64,000 bases of DNA, from positions 30,887-94,886 of IMG/VR virus record IMGVR_UViG_3300035698_014689, one strand, 5' to 3'. This DNA is from a virus. The notes beneath the pieces were generated by a model. The model worked only from the letters and a program-made list of their open reading frames with translations, was not told the DNA's origin and did not search any database. Below, piece after piece: positions 42,763 through 52,308 of this stretch. Each line of letters opens with the position of its first letter. Position 1 is the first letter of the stretch. Made by a program: the position numbers and the translations under genes.

Positions 42763-43125
42763 TTATTTCCGATCAATTTTTTGTGCAATCAAAGTCACCT
42801 CACGGATCAGAGTATTGAACTGAATCTGATGACTGAAATCATCCTGTAGTTTTAAACGCTCCTCCCGTATCTTTTCAGCCAATTCCTTACTCTTTTCCAG
42901 TATCTCATCCTCCGCCTCGGAGATTTGTGCCAGTGCCTCAAAGTAAAGATCATGTGCAGACCAAACGCATTCCTCCGCTTCCTCCATATTTATCTCAGCA
43001 AAATAAGCATGTTTCGGATAGCCTAGATCAGCCTCCACTAAAAGGATTTGCGCTTTCCCCATTTTAATCTGTGCCTTTCCTAAGTGCTTCCTCGTACAAT
43101 CAAAACATCCATCTCTATCAAACAT
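42763..43125 (-). CDS. Conserved phage protein (CxxC, helical)
   Basis: 120 residues. CFDCTRKHLGKAQIKMGKAQ, then ADLGYPKHAYFAEINMEEAE belongs to a conserved phage family (C-x-x-C-x-x-K-H-L ... G-Y-P-x-H). All helical afterwards. Function not known; placed between the helicase and recA operons. Confidence 0.6.
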   Translation of the reverse strand: MFDRDGCFDCTRKHLGKAQIKMGKAQILLVEADLGYPKHAYFAEINMEEAEECVWSAHDLYFEALAQISEAEDEILEKSKELAEKIREERLKLQDDFSHQIQFNTLIREVTLIAQKIDRK

Positions 43126-43128
43126 AAT

Positions 43129-45705
43129 CTACGCCTTTATTGTGAAGCCTAATTCGGCTACTTGAAATTTACGCTTCTTAGCCATGTTACGACAGTGTGT
43201 CACATTATCCACATAGTCCACGACCACGGGTTCCTTCTTACCTTTATGTACTCTCTGAATTCGTCCTATAGGTTGCTCCACATCCGCTCTAGGTGTTGCG
43301 AGAAAACATGTGTCCATATCAGGAATATCAGTTCCCTCCGAATTGTGAACCACTACATCAGAAATACTATAACAATGGAAATCAGGAATTGAAATATCCC
43401 CTACTTCTTGTTCTCCTAATTCTTCAAAATCAAGTATTGGAATCCAACGTATATTTGGAAGCAACTGATTATCTAAATTAAAATGCGAAATCAACTCGGA
43501 TAACGCCAAATAACCACCATCTTTATTGCAATGTAAAAACTTGCTGGTATAACCACTCTTTTTAAGATGACCACATGCTTCAACGAATGAAATCGTCTTT
43601 TCTTTTAACGCCTCTTTAATTCTAATCACGTATTTTACTGGAACAATGTCTAATTTAGTGACACCATAATCCGTCAATCGTAAATTCTTTCTCTTTTTCT
43701 CTAAAACTAAAGGTATCTCATTTAGAAAGCGTTTTCCATAACAACGAGGGAGACGAAAATGCCAAACAGAGGAGCTAAAATAAACCTTGGAAGAAACAAA
43801 ACCAAGACGTGAGAAAAGCGTGACGCATTGATTAACCAATGCTTTATTTTTGCCACAAAACCCAACTAAGCCCTCTTTATCCACATGACCGTCTGTATCA
43901 ATCAAACCAGCTAATATAAAACGTATCTTCTCTTTAGGTAAAAACATGAATTCTTCAGGGATCGTCTTATTTTCACACTTATTCTTCATCCTATATTTTC
44001 GTAACACTGATTGAAGCCAAGAAAGATTCTTCTTAGAGTATTTCCCTCTATCCAAACAGCGGGATCGAAAATGCTGAGAACGGTTTTCTTTCAAATACAT
44101 ACCGTGGGTTCTCAAAATAAAATCACATCTTTCTACCAACTCCTTATCATCTGAAGTGAATTCTATGAAGCCTTTTTGAACCATACAACCGTCTCCAATC
44201 AAAGCTCCTAAAAGATACAAATCATACTTAGACAGTTCTTTAATATCCTTAGTTTCTACATCTATAACCCTAGGTGAAATCAAGAAATCGTGTGCAGTTA
44301 ATCGCACTGCTTCTTTCCATCCATCATCAGTTAATACTCGATGATCCTTAGAAGTGTCCAAATTACCCAACAAATGCTTAATTCTTATACAATCTTTTTT
44401 GCCTGCTTCCATAAATGAAGTGCCTTTATCTGTGAATTGATGTCTGTGACTACTAACATCATAAGATAATACACATTCTTCTGATTTCAAGTACTGAATC
44501 TGTTTTTCTTCGCCAGAAATATAATCCTTAAATAAGGTGGTTGACGGGATACACATCATCTGATAAGAAGCAATGATAATAGACATCTGACTTGACCTTT
44601 TCAACTCATCCTTTTTCATTCCTCCAAGATACAATCCAACGGATGCAAAACCACCCGCCTTCAATAAACGATCCCTTAACTCCTTTTGCAGAAAAAACGC
44701 ATGTTCACGACGGTCGGTCAACACCAAAACCTTCCTGTCAGCATTCAACGCTTTCAGAACCTCTCCCATCAAATGATTGTTTCGATTAGGCTCCTGAGTG
44801 ATCAGAGTGATCAACTTGGCGGAGTTCACACTTCTTCCCCTTTTCGGGACGGTGAACAAAGGATTATACGGCACTTGGAAATACGTGCCAGTGACACGCT
44901 CCCCCTTCATACGTGTGAGTAGAGGGCCTATATGCCAGTGAAACAGAAACTCAAGGCCGTCATTCCGTCGAAATGTTGCAGATAACCCGAGACGTACTCT
45001 CGCTTCAAATTGCCTAACCACGGCCTCAAAAGTGCTGGCTGGTGTATGATGTGCCTCATCAATGATCACCAGCCCAAAATGACCAAATGCTCCTGCCTCC
45101 CTCAAACTCTCAATTTGACTTGTGATAGTGGCGAACATTCCGATAGTGATATGCTTCCCCTCAAAGTCACGTCTCTTCTGCTGAATCCGTCCAACCCTGC
45201 AATGAGGAAGAAACTCATGGATACGCTCTTCCCACTGCTCCAACAAATCGTTTTTATGAACAAGCACCAATGTGGGAACTTTCAGAATAGAAGCTATGTA
45301 GAGGGCGGCCACAGTCTTACCAACGCCACACTCAGCTTCAATCAAACCCCCGTATCTGCCACGCATGGTTTTCAGACTCTCAAAAATATCATTCACGGCA
45401 CTCGTCTGACCTACTCGAAGATCACCCGAGAAGTCAGGAAAGTCAAGGGAGGCTGGAAACTTCGTCCCGTCATATATTCGAAAAGCATGACCGTCCTTCT
45501 CATAGAATCTTTTGAGAAAGTATTGCCGTGGTATTCCAATAATCTGACCCTCCCCCTCAAACACTTTCATACTAATATGTCTGCCGTACTTTTCATCCTT
45601 GACAAAGATGGAAAGATCACGACTCAACATATTCTGAAGCGTTGGCAGTGGAAATATCTTTTTATCAAACCACACTAATCTATCTAATATGACATGATGA
45701 CTCAT
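43129..45705 (-). CDS. SF2 helicase (UvsW/SSL2-like), intein-containing
   Basis: 858 residues, 454 after splicing. N-terminal DNA-binding part, Walker A ECGVGKT (125-131), DEAH box 216-219, motif III LSATFRRND, RecA2 domain with VLVLTDRREHA, and motif V/VI region IIIASYQMM / SEGTDIPDMDTCFLATPRAD and GRIQRV. It should be an ATP-driven branch-migration or repair helicase in replication and recombination. Confidence 0.9.
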   Translation of the reverse strand: MSHHVILDRLVWFDKKIFPLPTLQNMLSRDLSIFVKDEKYGRHISMKVFEGEGQIIGIPRQYFLKRFYEKDGHAFRIYDGTKFPASLDFPDFSGDLRVGQTSAVNDIFESLKTMRGRYGGLIEAECGVGKTVAALYIASILKVPTLVLVHKNDLLEQWEERIHEFLPHCRVGRIQQKRRDFEGKHITIGMFATITSQIESLREAGAFGHFGLVIIDEAHHTPASTFEAVVRQFEARVRLGLSATFRRNDGLEFLFHWHIGPLLTRMKGERVTGTYFQVPYNPLFTVPKRGRSVNSAKLITLITQEPNRNNHLMGEVLKALNADRKVLVLTDRREHAFFLQKELRDRLLKAGGFASVGLYLGGMKKDELKRSSQMSIIIASYQMMCIPSTTLFKDYISGEEKQIQYLKSEECVLSYDVSSHRHQFTDKGTSFMEAGKKDCIRIKHLLGNLDTSKDHRVLTDDGWKEAVRLTAHDFLISPRVIDVETKDIKELSKYDLYLLGALIGDGCMVQKGFIEFTSDDKELVERCDFILRTHGMYLKENRSQHFRSRCLDRGKYSKKNLSWLQSVLRKYRMKNKCENKTIPEEFMFLPKEKIRFILAGLIDTDGHVDKEGLVGFCGKNKALVNQCVTLFSRLGFVSSKVYFSSSVWHFRLPRCYGKRFLNEIPLVLEKKRKNLRLTDYGVTKLDIVPVKYVIRIKEALKEKTISFVEACGHLKKSGYTSKFLHCNKDGGYLALSELISHFNLDNQLLPNIRWIPILDFEELGEQEVGDISIPDFHCYSISDVVVHNSEGTDIPDMDTCFLATPRADVEQPIGRIQRVHKGKKEPVVVDYVDNVTHCRNMAKKRKFQVAELGFTIKA
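43342..44553 (-). other. Helicase intein, 404 aa, LAGLIDADG type
   Basis: Residues 385-788: starts CIPSTTLFKDY, block B TSKDHRVLTDDGW, dodecapeptides LLGALIGDGCM and ILAGLIDTDGHV, ends CYSISDVVVHN followed by Ser. Sits in motif V of the helicase. Confidence 0.92.
44292..44307. promoter_or_regulatory. Dispersed palindrome, weaker copy (GTGCAGTTAATCGCAC)
   Basis: Inside the helicase intein; one mismatch in the right half-site. May be chance. Confidence 0.3.
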
Positions 45706-45920
45706 TATTTGGGCTCCCCTGTTATCATATCCTCAATCCAATTCTTCCTACAGTCTAAATCTATTTGAATTTTCCCCATAGTCAGGGTAAACATCCTACC
45801 ACTCCAATACGTCCCAAAAGTCCAAGGATCAGTCCATTTAAAACAAGCGAACTTGCCATACCCGCCCCAATACTTAAAACTCAACTTTTCTCCTAAAATC
45901 CTTTTGATGCCTATTTGCAT
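45705..45920 (-). CDS. Small hypothetical protein
   Basis: 71 residues, unusually rich in Trp/Tyr/Phe/Gly (SFKYWGGYGKFACFKWTDPW). Overlaps the helicase start by one base. No family recognised. Confidence 0.6.
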   Translation of the reverse strand: MQIGIKRILGEKLSFKYWGGYGKFACFKWTDPWTFGTYWSGRMFTLTMGKIQIDLDCRKNWIEDMITGEPK

Positions 45921-45943
45921 AACTTCTCCTTTATCTTACTTGA

Positions 45944-47815
45944 CTACTTAGCTCCTCCCCAGTTATCGCAGACCGTCAAATCGGCATTTATCGGAACCGA
46001 TAAGTCTGGAGTTGTATAACGCATCTTCTCCAACAGAATCTCGGACACTTCGGGAGTGAACTCCTTCCTACATTCTATGATGACCTCATCGTGTACTTCA
46101 TTGCTAGGCCAAACACCATCAAGCCAAACACCCGCTGAAACCATGTCATCTCTAAATGCCTTTTCAGCAAGCATCAAATAGTGTGAACCAGCCGACTGAA
46201 TCGGAAAGTTCACGAACATATTCAGAGAATGCTTTTTACTCATCCTGATCGACTTGCTTGGGATACGTCTGATCCTTCCAAAAATATCAGAGACTTGACC
46301 AGCTGAATACATCAAATCCTCCATCTTAATATGCCAGCGTTTCACGCCTTGATATTTTCTGAAAAATTTATTGAGAATATCCTCCCACTCGTCCTCCGTA
46401 TACGTCCCGAACTGTTGCTTCATTTTCCAAGCGGTAGCGAGATATATAGCGGCAAAGTTCACATTCTTGGCGGCGGCATCCACACCAGCAGAAGGACTAC
46501 GGGGCATTCCCGTAACATCTGCTGTCATTTGGTGAATATCCTTACCATGCCAAAACCCCTTGAATTCGGGGTCTTTAATTACCTGTTCATTTCCCTCCTC
46601 CCCGCAATTAGGACAGTGTGTGAGGTAAACAGTATTATCGCCTTTAGAATCGCATACATGGCATTCCCAACTGGTGTACGCTGATCTCATCTCCGCATCC
46701 TGAGAGACGTGAGCCATCAACCGCAACTCCATCTGTGAAAGGTCAACAACTATCAAATCCATTCCTTTCGGTGCTTCCACACAACTTCTGATATTCAATT
46801 CAGGGTCTTTGATCACAGGCTGATTCTGAAAATTTGGTTCTCTCTGACGTTTCCTTCCAGTAACACTTGTCAAATAAACAGAGGGATGAATACGACTTTC
46901 CATACTTTCACGAGCCCTCAAAGTATTCGGCTCCAAATAAGTGCCAATCATCTTCGCGGCATTTCGATAATTGATCAAATTACCTATCTCGGGGTATTTG
47001 ACGGCAAGCACCTCGACCACTTCTTTATTCAATTGAAATTGTTTTGTCTTTTCAGTGCGTGGAACTCCTGACGAATCCCAACGCATATCCTCGAACATAC
47101 GTTTTCCTAATTGCTTATTAGAATTGAGATTTATATCATCTCCTAAAATCAACTGGAGTTTTGTCTTAGCATCCTCCCTGAAAACCTTGTACTTTTCAAT
47201 CAATTCCTCAGACCTTGGAACAGACCACAGGCAACCACGCTCTTCCTGTTCGCAAGCATATCTCAAACCGTGCATGTAAATCTTATAAAAGATTTCTTCC
47301 AAGTTGTCCTTGATCATACGTGGCTGAAGCCAGTCCAGCCAGTAACGAAGAGTCCAAAAACAGTCCTCTTTTCCATAGTCAAAAAACTCTTTGCTGTGAC
47401 GACCAAAGGCTGACGTTTCTTTGTATGTAGCCATTTGATGATTAAAAACGTCTTTTATACGAGCCTTCAAACCAATACGACTTTCAATTATATTCTCATC
47501 AACGAGATTAGTGGCAACCATCGTATCGGCTAAGTTGACGGGATATTTATCAATCAGTTTTTCCTTCCGCAATCCACGTAAATCAAACTTGATGTTATGG
47601 CCGACAATTCTACGATCATCTATCAGAATGCAATCAAGTGCACAACGTATCTCATCTCGATCCTCAGTGTAGGAGGAAAGAATCTTGGAGTCTTTTGGGT
47701 TTTTCGCGGCAAATCCACATCCCCAAAACTCCCAGTCATCTTGATGAATATGCGGATGATTGCTTTCTATATCTAAAACAATGTCGCCCTGTATATTGAG
47801 TATCTTTTCCAGCAT
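45944..47815 (-). CDS. polA: Family A DNA polymerase with 3'-5' exonuclease
   Basis: 623 residues from an ATG preceded by GGAG. Exonuclease: VLDIES (Asp15, Glu17), HNIKFDLRGL and YGKEDCFWTLRYW. Polymerase: motif A IVVDLSQMELRLMAH, motif B RSPSAGVDAAAKNVNFAAIY and motif C EVHDEVII. An inserted zinc ribbon (CHVCDSKG ... CPNCGEEG, about 46595-46670) lies between motifs A and B. This is the replicative polymerase. No intein here. Confidence 0.92.
   Translation of the reverse strand: MLEKILNIQGDIVLDIESNHPHIHQDDWEFWGCGFAAKNPKDSKILSSYTEDRDEIRCALDCILIDDRRIVGHNIKFDLRGLRKEKLIDKYPVNLADTMVATNLVDENIIESRIGLKARIKDVFNHQMATYKETSAFGRHSKEFFDYGKEDCFWTLRYWLDWLQPRMIKDNLEEIFYKIYMHGLRYACEQEERGCLWSVPRSEELIEKYKVFREDAKTKLQLILGDDINLNSNKQLGKRMFEDMRWDSSGVPRTEKTKQFQLNKEVVEVLAVKYPEIGNLINYRNAAKMIGTYLEPNTLRARESMESRIHPSVYLTSVTGRKRQREPNFQNQPVIKDPELNIRSCVEAPKGMDLIVVDLSQMELRLMAHVSQDAEMRSAYTSWECHVCDSKGDNTVYLTHCPNCGEEGNEQVIKDPEFKGFWHGKDIHQMTADVTGMPRSPSAGVDAAAKNVNFAAIYLATAWKMKQQFGTYTEDEWEDILNKFFRKYQGVKRWHIKMEDLMYSAGQVSDIFGRIRRIPSKSIRMSKKHSLNMFVNFPIQSAGSHYLMLAEKAFRDDMVSAGVWLDGVWPSNEVHDEVIIECRKEFTPEVSEILLEKMRYTTPDLSVPINADLTVCDNWGGAK
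47628..47643. promoter_or_regulatory. Dispersed palindrome, one mismatch (ATGCAATCAAGTGCAC)
   Basis: Inside the DNA polymerase gene. Confidence 0.4.
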
Positions 47816-47907
47816 CGTATTTTCTCCAATTAAAAAGAGGAGAGGCTCAAGGCACATCCACCTAATAAAAGATGATTTATACCCTGCCCCTCTCCCAAAA
47901 TCAAAAC
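47816..47907 (-). promoter_or_regulatory. Structured leader before DNA polymerase gene
   Basis: Minus strand: GGAGAGG pairs with CCTCTCC across about 45 bases, followed by TCTTTTT and then the GGAG ribosome site. Layout, U-tract and a shared loop pattern (TCRTCTTTT then GATG) resemble the recA leader at 41430-41523. Confidence 0.45.
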
Positions 47908-48567
47908 CTAGTAACGGGGTTTCTCGGCCTCGCCACCAATAGTGCCCTGAGCTTTCAATTTCCGCACATACTGCTCAACCAAATCAGGGTTTGGCTTCAA
48001 GAGCTCCGCGTAATCAAACTCATCAAGGCAAGGGAATTTACTCATCGTCCCCTCATCAACCATTCCCTCGAATTCAAACGTGTCGCCAACAGAGGGTGAC
48101 TTGGAGTCCGCACCACGAAAAACAGAGTAGCAAGCACCCTTCAGGCTCTCACCTTTATCAACACGTTTCTTGTGTTGACGTACCAGTTTTTCCCACGTGG
48201 CGTTCTTGGCTATGAGAAGTCGCCTCTCATTCTTGTGCTCTTTCCCCGCTTTGTCGGTGTACTTGTTCGTATCAATCACCGTGAAAACAGCGGCCTGATA
48301 ACGTCCTACACCCAGATCACAGAGAGGGCAGGGCTTTCCAAGATGTGAGAGACAAGTCGCGTAGTTTCGATATGAACTGCCGATTTTCATCGAGTGCTCA
48401 AACATAATAACTTCGGGCTCACCTGTCAGGAAAATAATTCTGCGTTCTGTCTCTTTAGGCATCCAGTAGCGGATACCCGCGGACTCGTTTCTTACGGGCT
48501 TGTCAAATTCGGTGTCAAAACCTTTGCCACCTGCATACCAATCGCCTTTCTTGCTTTCTTCACTCAT
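47908..48567 (-). CDS. Single-stranded DNA-binding protein (phage type)
   Basis: 219 residues. RYWMPKETERRIIFLTGEPE, F-E-H, then CLSHLGKPCPLCDLG zinc motif, AVFTVIDTNKYTD and a C-terminal acidic-to-basic tail fit the phage SSB family that pairs an OB fold with a Cys-rich zinc site (gp32-like logic). It lies between polymerase and primase genes. Confidence 0.75.
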   Translation of the reverse strand: MSEESKKGDWYAGGKGFDTEFDKPVRNESAGIRYWMPKETERRIIFLTGEPEVIMFEHSMKIGSSYRNYATCLSHLGKPCPLCDLGVGRYQAAVFTVIDTNKYTDKAGKEHKNERRLLIAKNATWEKLVRQHKKRVDKGESLKGACYSVFRGADSKSPSVGDTFEFEGMVDEGTMSKFPCLDEFDYAELLKPNPDLVEQYVRKLKAQGTIGGEAEKPRY

Positions 48568-49556
48568 TTGAGTTCTCCTAGCTTTTGTTTTAAGTTTCTC
48601 TCGCTTGTGTCACCTGCGTCTGTTCCTTCTGTGGGACGCATTCTTGTGATCCGTGGTATCTTTCCTTTTAACTTCTTTTGCACCTCCTTCCATTCGGAAT
48701 TTCCAGCTATGTCAATGTCATAAAAACAGACAACCGTTTTGCCTATCTCCTCCAACATGTCACATTGCTGTTTTGATAGATTCGCTGTGAACGTACAGAC
48801 GACTTCATATACTCCAAGCAAATCCAGTGATACTAAATTGCAGAAAGTTCGAAATAAATCAAACGGGCCCTCAACTAATATCACCCTTAAACAATCATGG
48901 TTAAAATTCTTACGCATTCCTAATGTTCGAGTGAATCGAGAACTCCAATAATTCTTGTAGGGCTTCTCAGACATTCCAGTGATGTCACGTCCGACCAAAC
49001 CTATGAAATTCTCAAAATCGTAAACTCGCCAACAGATTCTCTTCTCAATTTCATCCCATTTTAGATCAAAATTCTCACTCAATAATATAGGGTCTAGTTG
49101 CCTATTTTTCAAGTAGTCAATCGCATTTTTCGGCAAGTTTTTTTCTAGTTCAGCAGACCAAAAGTCAAGGGCGCTCATATCAATCTCGATAGGGTCTCCC
49201 CCAGTCCAGTCATCATAAGACTCAACAGCCCTCTTCAGGCGGGTTCCAACGTCTCCATTGTCCTCCTCCAGTATTTCCCAGCCAACCTTCGTCATCTCTT
49301 TATTCCCAGTGAGCCCTCCGATCTTCATCGGCAACATCCAAAATTCTCCGTACTCTTTGCAGGAGAAACAGCGGTAATTACTGACTCCATGATCATTGAC
49401 CCATATTCCGAAAGAAGGATGTCTATCCGTACCGTGTTCATGCGTCCAAGGGGCGAAGGGACAACAGGTCATAACCGACCTCTGTGAAATCGCATCATAT
49501 TCAGCGTCCCACAAACCCGCTTTGTTCAAATAATGGAATATCGCTTTTCTATTCAT
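48564..49556 (-). CDS. DNA primase (CHC2 zinc finger, TOPRIM)
   Basis: 330 residues. Zinc domain: TCCPFAPWTHEHG with C63/C66 in RCFSC. TOPRIM: VILVEGPFDL (Glu229) and CFYDIDIAGNSE (Asp280, Asp282), the metal-binding acidic set. A DnaG-type short primase that should make primers for the polymerase; its helicase partner is encoded separately at 50017-51312. The start overlaps an upstream small ORF stop. Confidence 0.88.
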   Translation of the reverse strand: MNRKAIFHYLNKAGLWDAEYDAISQRSVMTCCPFAPWTHEHGTDRHPSFGIWVNDHGVSNYRCFSCKEYGEFWMLPMKIGGLTGNKEMTKVGWEILEEDNGDVGTRLKRAVESYDDWTGGDPIEIDMSALDFWSAELEKNLPKNAIDYLKNRQLDPILLSENFDLKWDEIEKRICWRVYDFENFIGLVGRDITGMSEKPYKNYWSSRFTRTLGMRKNFNHDCLRVILVEGPFDLFRTFCNLVSLDLLGVYEVVCTFTANLSKQQCDMLEEIGKTVVCFYDIDIAGNSEWKEVQKKLKGKIPRITRMRPTEGTDAGDTSERNLKQKLGELK

Positions 49557-49701
49557 GTCTCCTCGCCTTTTCTATGTCTTCCTTTGTAAATGGTAAACGA
49601 ATCGATAAATCAACATACTCTTTATCTCGTGGAGTCTTCAATGTTTCTCCAGTCGGAAGAGTCTCTTCCTCATAGTCCCCGTCTACAGCCCATTTCTTCA
49701 A
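49549..49701 (-). CDS. Small ORF between primase and its neighbour (possible C-terminus of it)
   Basis: 50 codons from a TTG, reading KKWAVDGDYEEETLPTGETL and ending KARRHE; the stop overlaps the primase ATG (ATGAATAG), which supports translation. The start is weak, and the upstream gene ends in the other frame 32 bases into it, so a frameshift joining the two is possible. Confidence 0.4.
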   Translation of the reverse strand: MKKWAVDGDYEEETLPTGETLKTPRDKEYVDLSIRLPFTKEDIEKARRHE

Positions 49702-50020
49702 TGAAAAGTTTCTTCAAAGACAAAGGCTTTTTCACCGAAGAAGCTGTGGTTTCCTCGTTCAACCTCATTCTCAATGTCCTATTTTTAGCTTCTAATGTTA
49801 AATTTCTCTCTCTCAACCACTCTTGCTTAGTTTCTGACTGCGTATTCTTATCCAGCAACAAAAGAAGAACTTCCTTAGTGAGCACGCTGACCTGATTTGA
49901 TTTCTTGTCAGTAGTAGTGAGTGGGATCACCTCATCTAATCCTTCAATTAAAAGTGACAACTCCTTGCCTGAGATATACTGCTCGGCAATCTCTTTTATT
50001 TTTTTCTTCCCTTTACTCAT
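49670..50020 (-). CDS. Hypothetical protein
   Basis: 116 residues, helical and charged (MSKGKKKIKEIAEQYISGKE; LTLEAKNRTLRMRLNEE). Overlaps the DnaB-like gene by four bases. No family recognised. Confidence 0.5.
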   Translation of the reverse strand: MSKGKKKIKEIAEQYISGKELSLLIEGLDEVIPLTTTDKKSNQVSVLTKEVLLLLLDKNTQSETKQEWLRERNLTLEAKNRTLRMRLNEETTASSVKKPLSLKKLFIEEMGCRRGL

Positions 50021-51312
50021 GCGTAACTCACCTTTGTTTCCTCGGCCTTGCCAGTGGCAGGGTCTTCAGTAACCGCTTCCGTATAATCCATGATGTCTTT
50101 ATTCCAGTTGATCAAGATATTCTTTTTCGGCCCGTCACCGTCACGAAACTTCAACATATCCAAACCCATAACATCTATCAGAGCCATATCGTCGTCCTGT
50201 TGCATTCCTATGACTATGTCAGGAGAGATAATCCACTCCTTCGCATATCTGACATTCCATCTATTTATCTTCTTTTTATCCAGCCCCTTTCCAGTCTCAG
50301 ACGCATCCCCCAATTGCGAAGTCACAATCCAAGGTATATTAGTGAAAGCCGTGGCCTCCTGCAAATCCTCAATTACTTTCACCTGTCCTCCCCAGTCCCC
50401 TCCCATCCCCGACTCTAAACGATAACCACCATCAATAATCACCATTCTAGGATTCAACTCCTCAACTAATATCAAAATGTCCTGCACCGTTCTCGCTTGA
50501 GCTTTTCCTACTAGAATGATGTCACCGTAATCAACTTTGTCATCTAGCGCCTTCTCAGTATCCTCATACCATTTTTCCTCACTGACGGAATCTAAATCAC
50601 CATCCCGCACACCTGACAATTTCAACTTGTATTTCACGCAGTCAATTCTTCGACCAATTCTCACTGGACTCATCTCAGTGGAGACAACCAAGATGCACTC
50701 ATCCTTACCAATTTGCATTGAAGCGTAATCCGCAATAATAGACAACAACCAACTTTTTCCGATTGACGTGAAACCTACTATCGTATGCAGAATACCTCCA
50801 ACCCACCCGCCTATCAAATCATTCAGACTGGGCCAAGGTGTAGCAATTCCCACCAGCCCTCCCATCGCCTTTGCTTTTTCATATGCCTCAATCCTTTCAA
50901 GCCCATCCTTCTTGTAACTATGTGGTTTCTCGACCACACGCTCCAAAAGATTCTTGTAGGTCAAAGCAAGTTTCAACTCGGTCAAAGCCGTCAGAGGCTC
51001 TTTAGACTCCAAGTATTTCAACGAGGACTCAATCAGAGGTGAGACTTTATGTGTTACGTACCTTTCCTTCATCAATGATGACAGATATTCCGTGTCTTCT
51101 GGATCGGTGTCATCTTTCAACGTGATCCCAAACCTCTCCTCTAATTCCTTTTGACTTGGATACCTCCCAGCACTCACCTCCTTTTTCAAATGATTATATG
51201 CTTTTCTTGCATCACCGAGAAAACAGTACTCATCCACACCGCAACGCTTAAAATCATTCAGACATTTGTTTCTAAGAGTATGCCCGATAACTCTCGCACC
51301 AAGTAGACTCAT
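50017..51312 (-). CDS. DnaB-like replicative helicase
   Basis: 431 residues. N-terminal helical domain, then the RecA-like core: TPWPSLNDLIGGWVGGILHT, Walker A GFTSIGKS (180-187), Walker B MVIIDGGYRLE, IPWIVTSQLGDAS and a C-terminal strand region. Pairs with the DnaC-like loader encoded immediately upstream (four-base overlap). Moves 5'-3' on the lagging strand ahead of the fork. Confidence 0.88.
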   Translation of the reverse strand: MSLLGARVIGHTLRNKCLNDFKRCGVDEYCFLGDARKAYNHLKKEVSAGRYPSQKELEERFGITLKDDTDPEDTEYLSSLMKERYVTHKVSPLIESSLKYLESKEPLTALTELKLALTYKNLLERVVEKPHSYKKDGLERIEAYEKAKAMGGLVGIATPWPSLNDLIGGWVGGILHTIVGFTSIGKSWLLSIIADYASMQIGKDECILVVSTEMSPVRIGRRIDCVKYKLKLSGVRDGDLDSVSEEKWYEDTEKALDDKVDYGDIILVGKAQARTVQDILILVEELNPRMVIIDGGYRLESGMGGDWGGQVKVIEDLQEATAFTNIPWIVTSQLGDASETGKGLDKKKINRWNVRYAKEWIISPDIVIGMQQDDDMALIDVMGLDMLKFRDGDGPKKNILINWNKDIMDYTEAVTEDPATGKAEETKVSYA

Positions 51313-51896
51313 AAAAACCTCTTTTTATTTGCTTCTTTAATATCAGAGCGAAAATTGTGACCAATACACTTAACGGGTAAGATCGACTCCTGCACCAACT
51401 CGAATAAATTTGGGCTCTCCAACTTCATATCCTTCGTGGATATATTTGAAGTCAGGATAGTAGCCTTTCGATCATATCCGCGTTTCCGTATAACAGTCTC
51501 AACTATCATTTCCCTCTGTGAATCTTTTCCAGTGAATATGACTTCATCAATCACCAACAAATCAACAGATAACAAACGACTGTAATACGTGGTATTCAAG
51601 TCGAATAGTTTCTTATCAAAAATCATGTCAGGAATATCAGAACCCATAACGAATAAACCGAATTTCTTCAGTGGAATCAAGTCTCTTAATAAAAGAGTTG
51701 AAAGAGCCGTTTTTCCTGTGGAACGATCACCCCAAAGATACAACCCAACGCCATCCTCAACAGCCTCTTCAATCTTGTTCCGATATGCCGTGATATGCTC
51801 CATGTGGCAACACGTTTTCGGGATTATGTCATAAGAGCACTCCCAGTATAACTCAGGAATCTCCATCCTTTGTAGATACGTTTTTTCTTTTCTCAT
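51309..51896 (-). CDS. DnaC/IstB-like helicase loader
   Basis: 195 residues. AAA+ core with Walker A GDRSTGKT (56-63), Walker B LLVIDEVIF, sensor-type ATILTSNISTK. It should load the DnaB-like helicase onto melted origin DNA. Confidence 0.85.
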   Translation of the reverse strand: MRKEKTYLQRMEIPELYWECSYDIIPKTCCHMEHITAYRNKIEEAVEDGVGLYLWGDRSTGKTALSTLLLRDLIPLKKFGLFVMGSDIPDMIFDKKLFDLNTTYYSRLLSVDLLVIDEVIFTGKDSQREMIVETVIRKRGYDRKATILTSNISTKDMKLESPNLFELVQESILPVKCIGHNFRSDIKEANKKRFL

Positions 51897-52002
51897 CTTT
51901 ATTCCTTTCTATGGCGGGGAACAGCGTTAAGCCATGCACCCGCAAAAACTTCCTCAGGTCTTCTTTCCTGACCTTATATTTTATTTTGGGAATCTTCGAC
52001 AT
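51853..52002 (-). CDS. Small basic protein overlapping the helicase loader
   Basis: 49 residues, MSKIPKIKYKVRKEDLRKFL start, strongly basic first half. It overlaps the loader start by 44 bases and the next gene by 29, with no stop in between. Confidence 0.5.
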   Translation of the reverse strand: MSKIPKIKYKVRKEDLRKFLRVHGLTLFPAIERNKDEKRKNVSTKDGDS

Positions 52003-52198
52003 TTCTTGGCCTTTTCATTTTCTCGTCAAAGGGCTCTAAACTTATCATCAAATCATCCTCGTATCTCCCAGCATGTTTCTTGACACGAGCGAACATTTTT
52101 TTCGTGTCAATTTTCAGGACATGTTTCAAGTAAAGCTTGTCACGTGTGTCCTCGGCGATGATTTGAATTTCCGTCTCTTCGAAGAATGTCACGATCAT
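51974..52198 (-). CDS. Small hypothetical protein
   Basis: 74 residues from an ATG with AGGAG (MIVTFFEETEIQIIAEDTRD). No family recognised. Confidence 0.5.
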   Translation of the reverse strand: MIVTFFEETEIQIIAEDTRDKLYLKHVLKIDTKKMFARVKKHAGRYEDDLMISLEPFDEKMKRPRNVEDSQNKI

Positions 52199-52308
52199 AA
52201 TAGCTCCTGAAAATTTGTACCCCATTCACACGTCTTGCAACCGTTCCCTTCCCCCGTTCCTGAAACACAACCATTACAGGCTAAACCTCCGACCCGCAAA
52301 TTGGACAT
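52195..52308 (-). CDS. Tiny Cys-rich (zinc-type) protein, 37 aa
   Basis: CNGCVSGTGEGNGCKTCE gives two Cys pairs. Stop overlaps the next start (ATGA); the start lies inside the upstream zinc-ribbon gene with GGAGAG upstream. Confidence 0.5.
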   Translation of the reverse strand: MSNLRVGGLACNGCVSGTGEGNGCKTCEWGTNFQELL

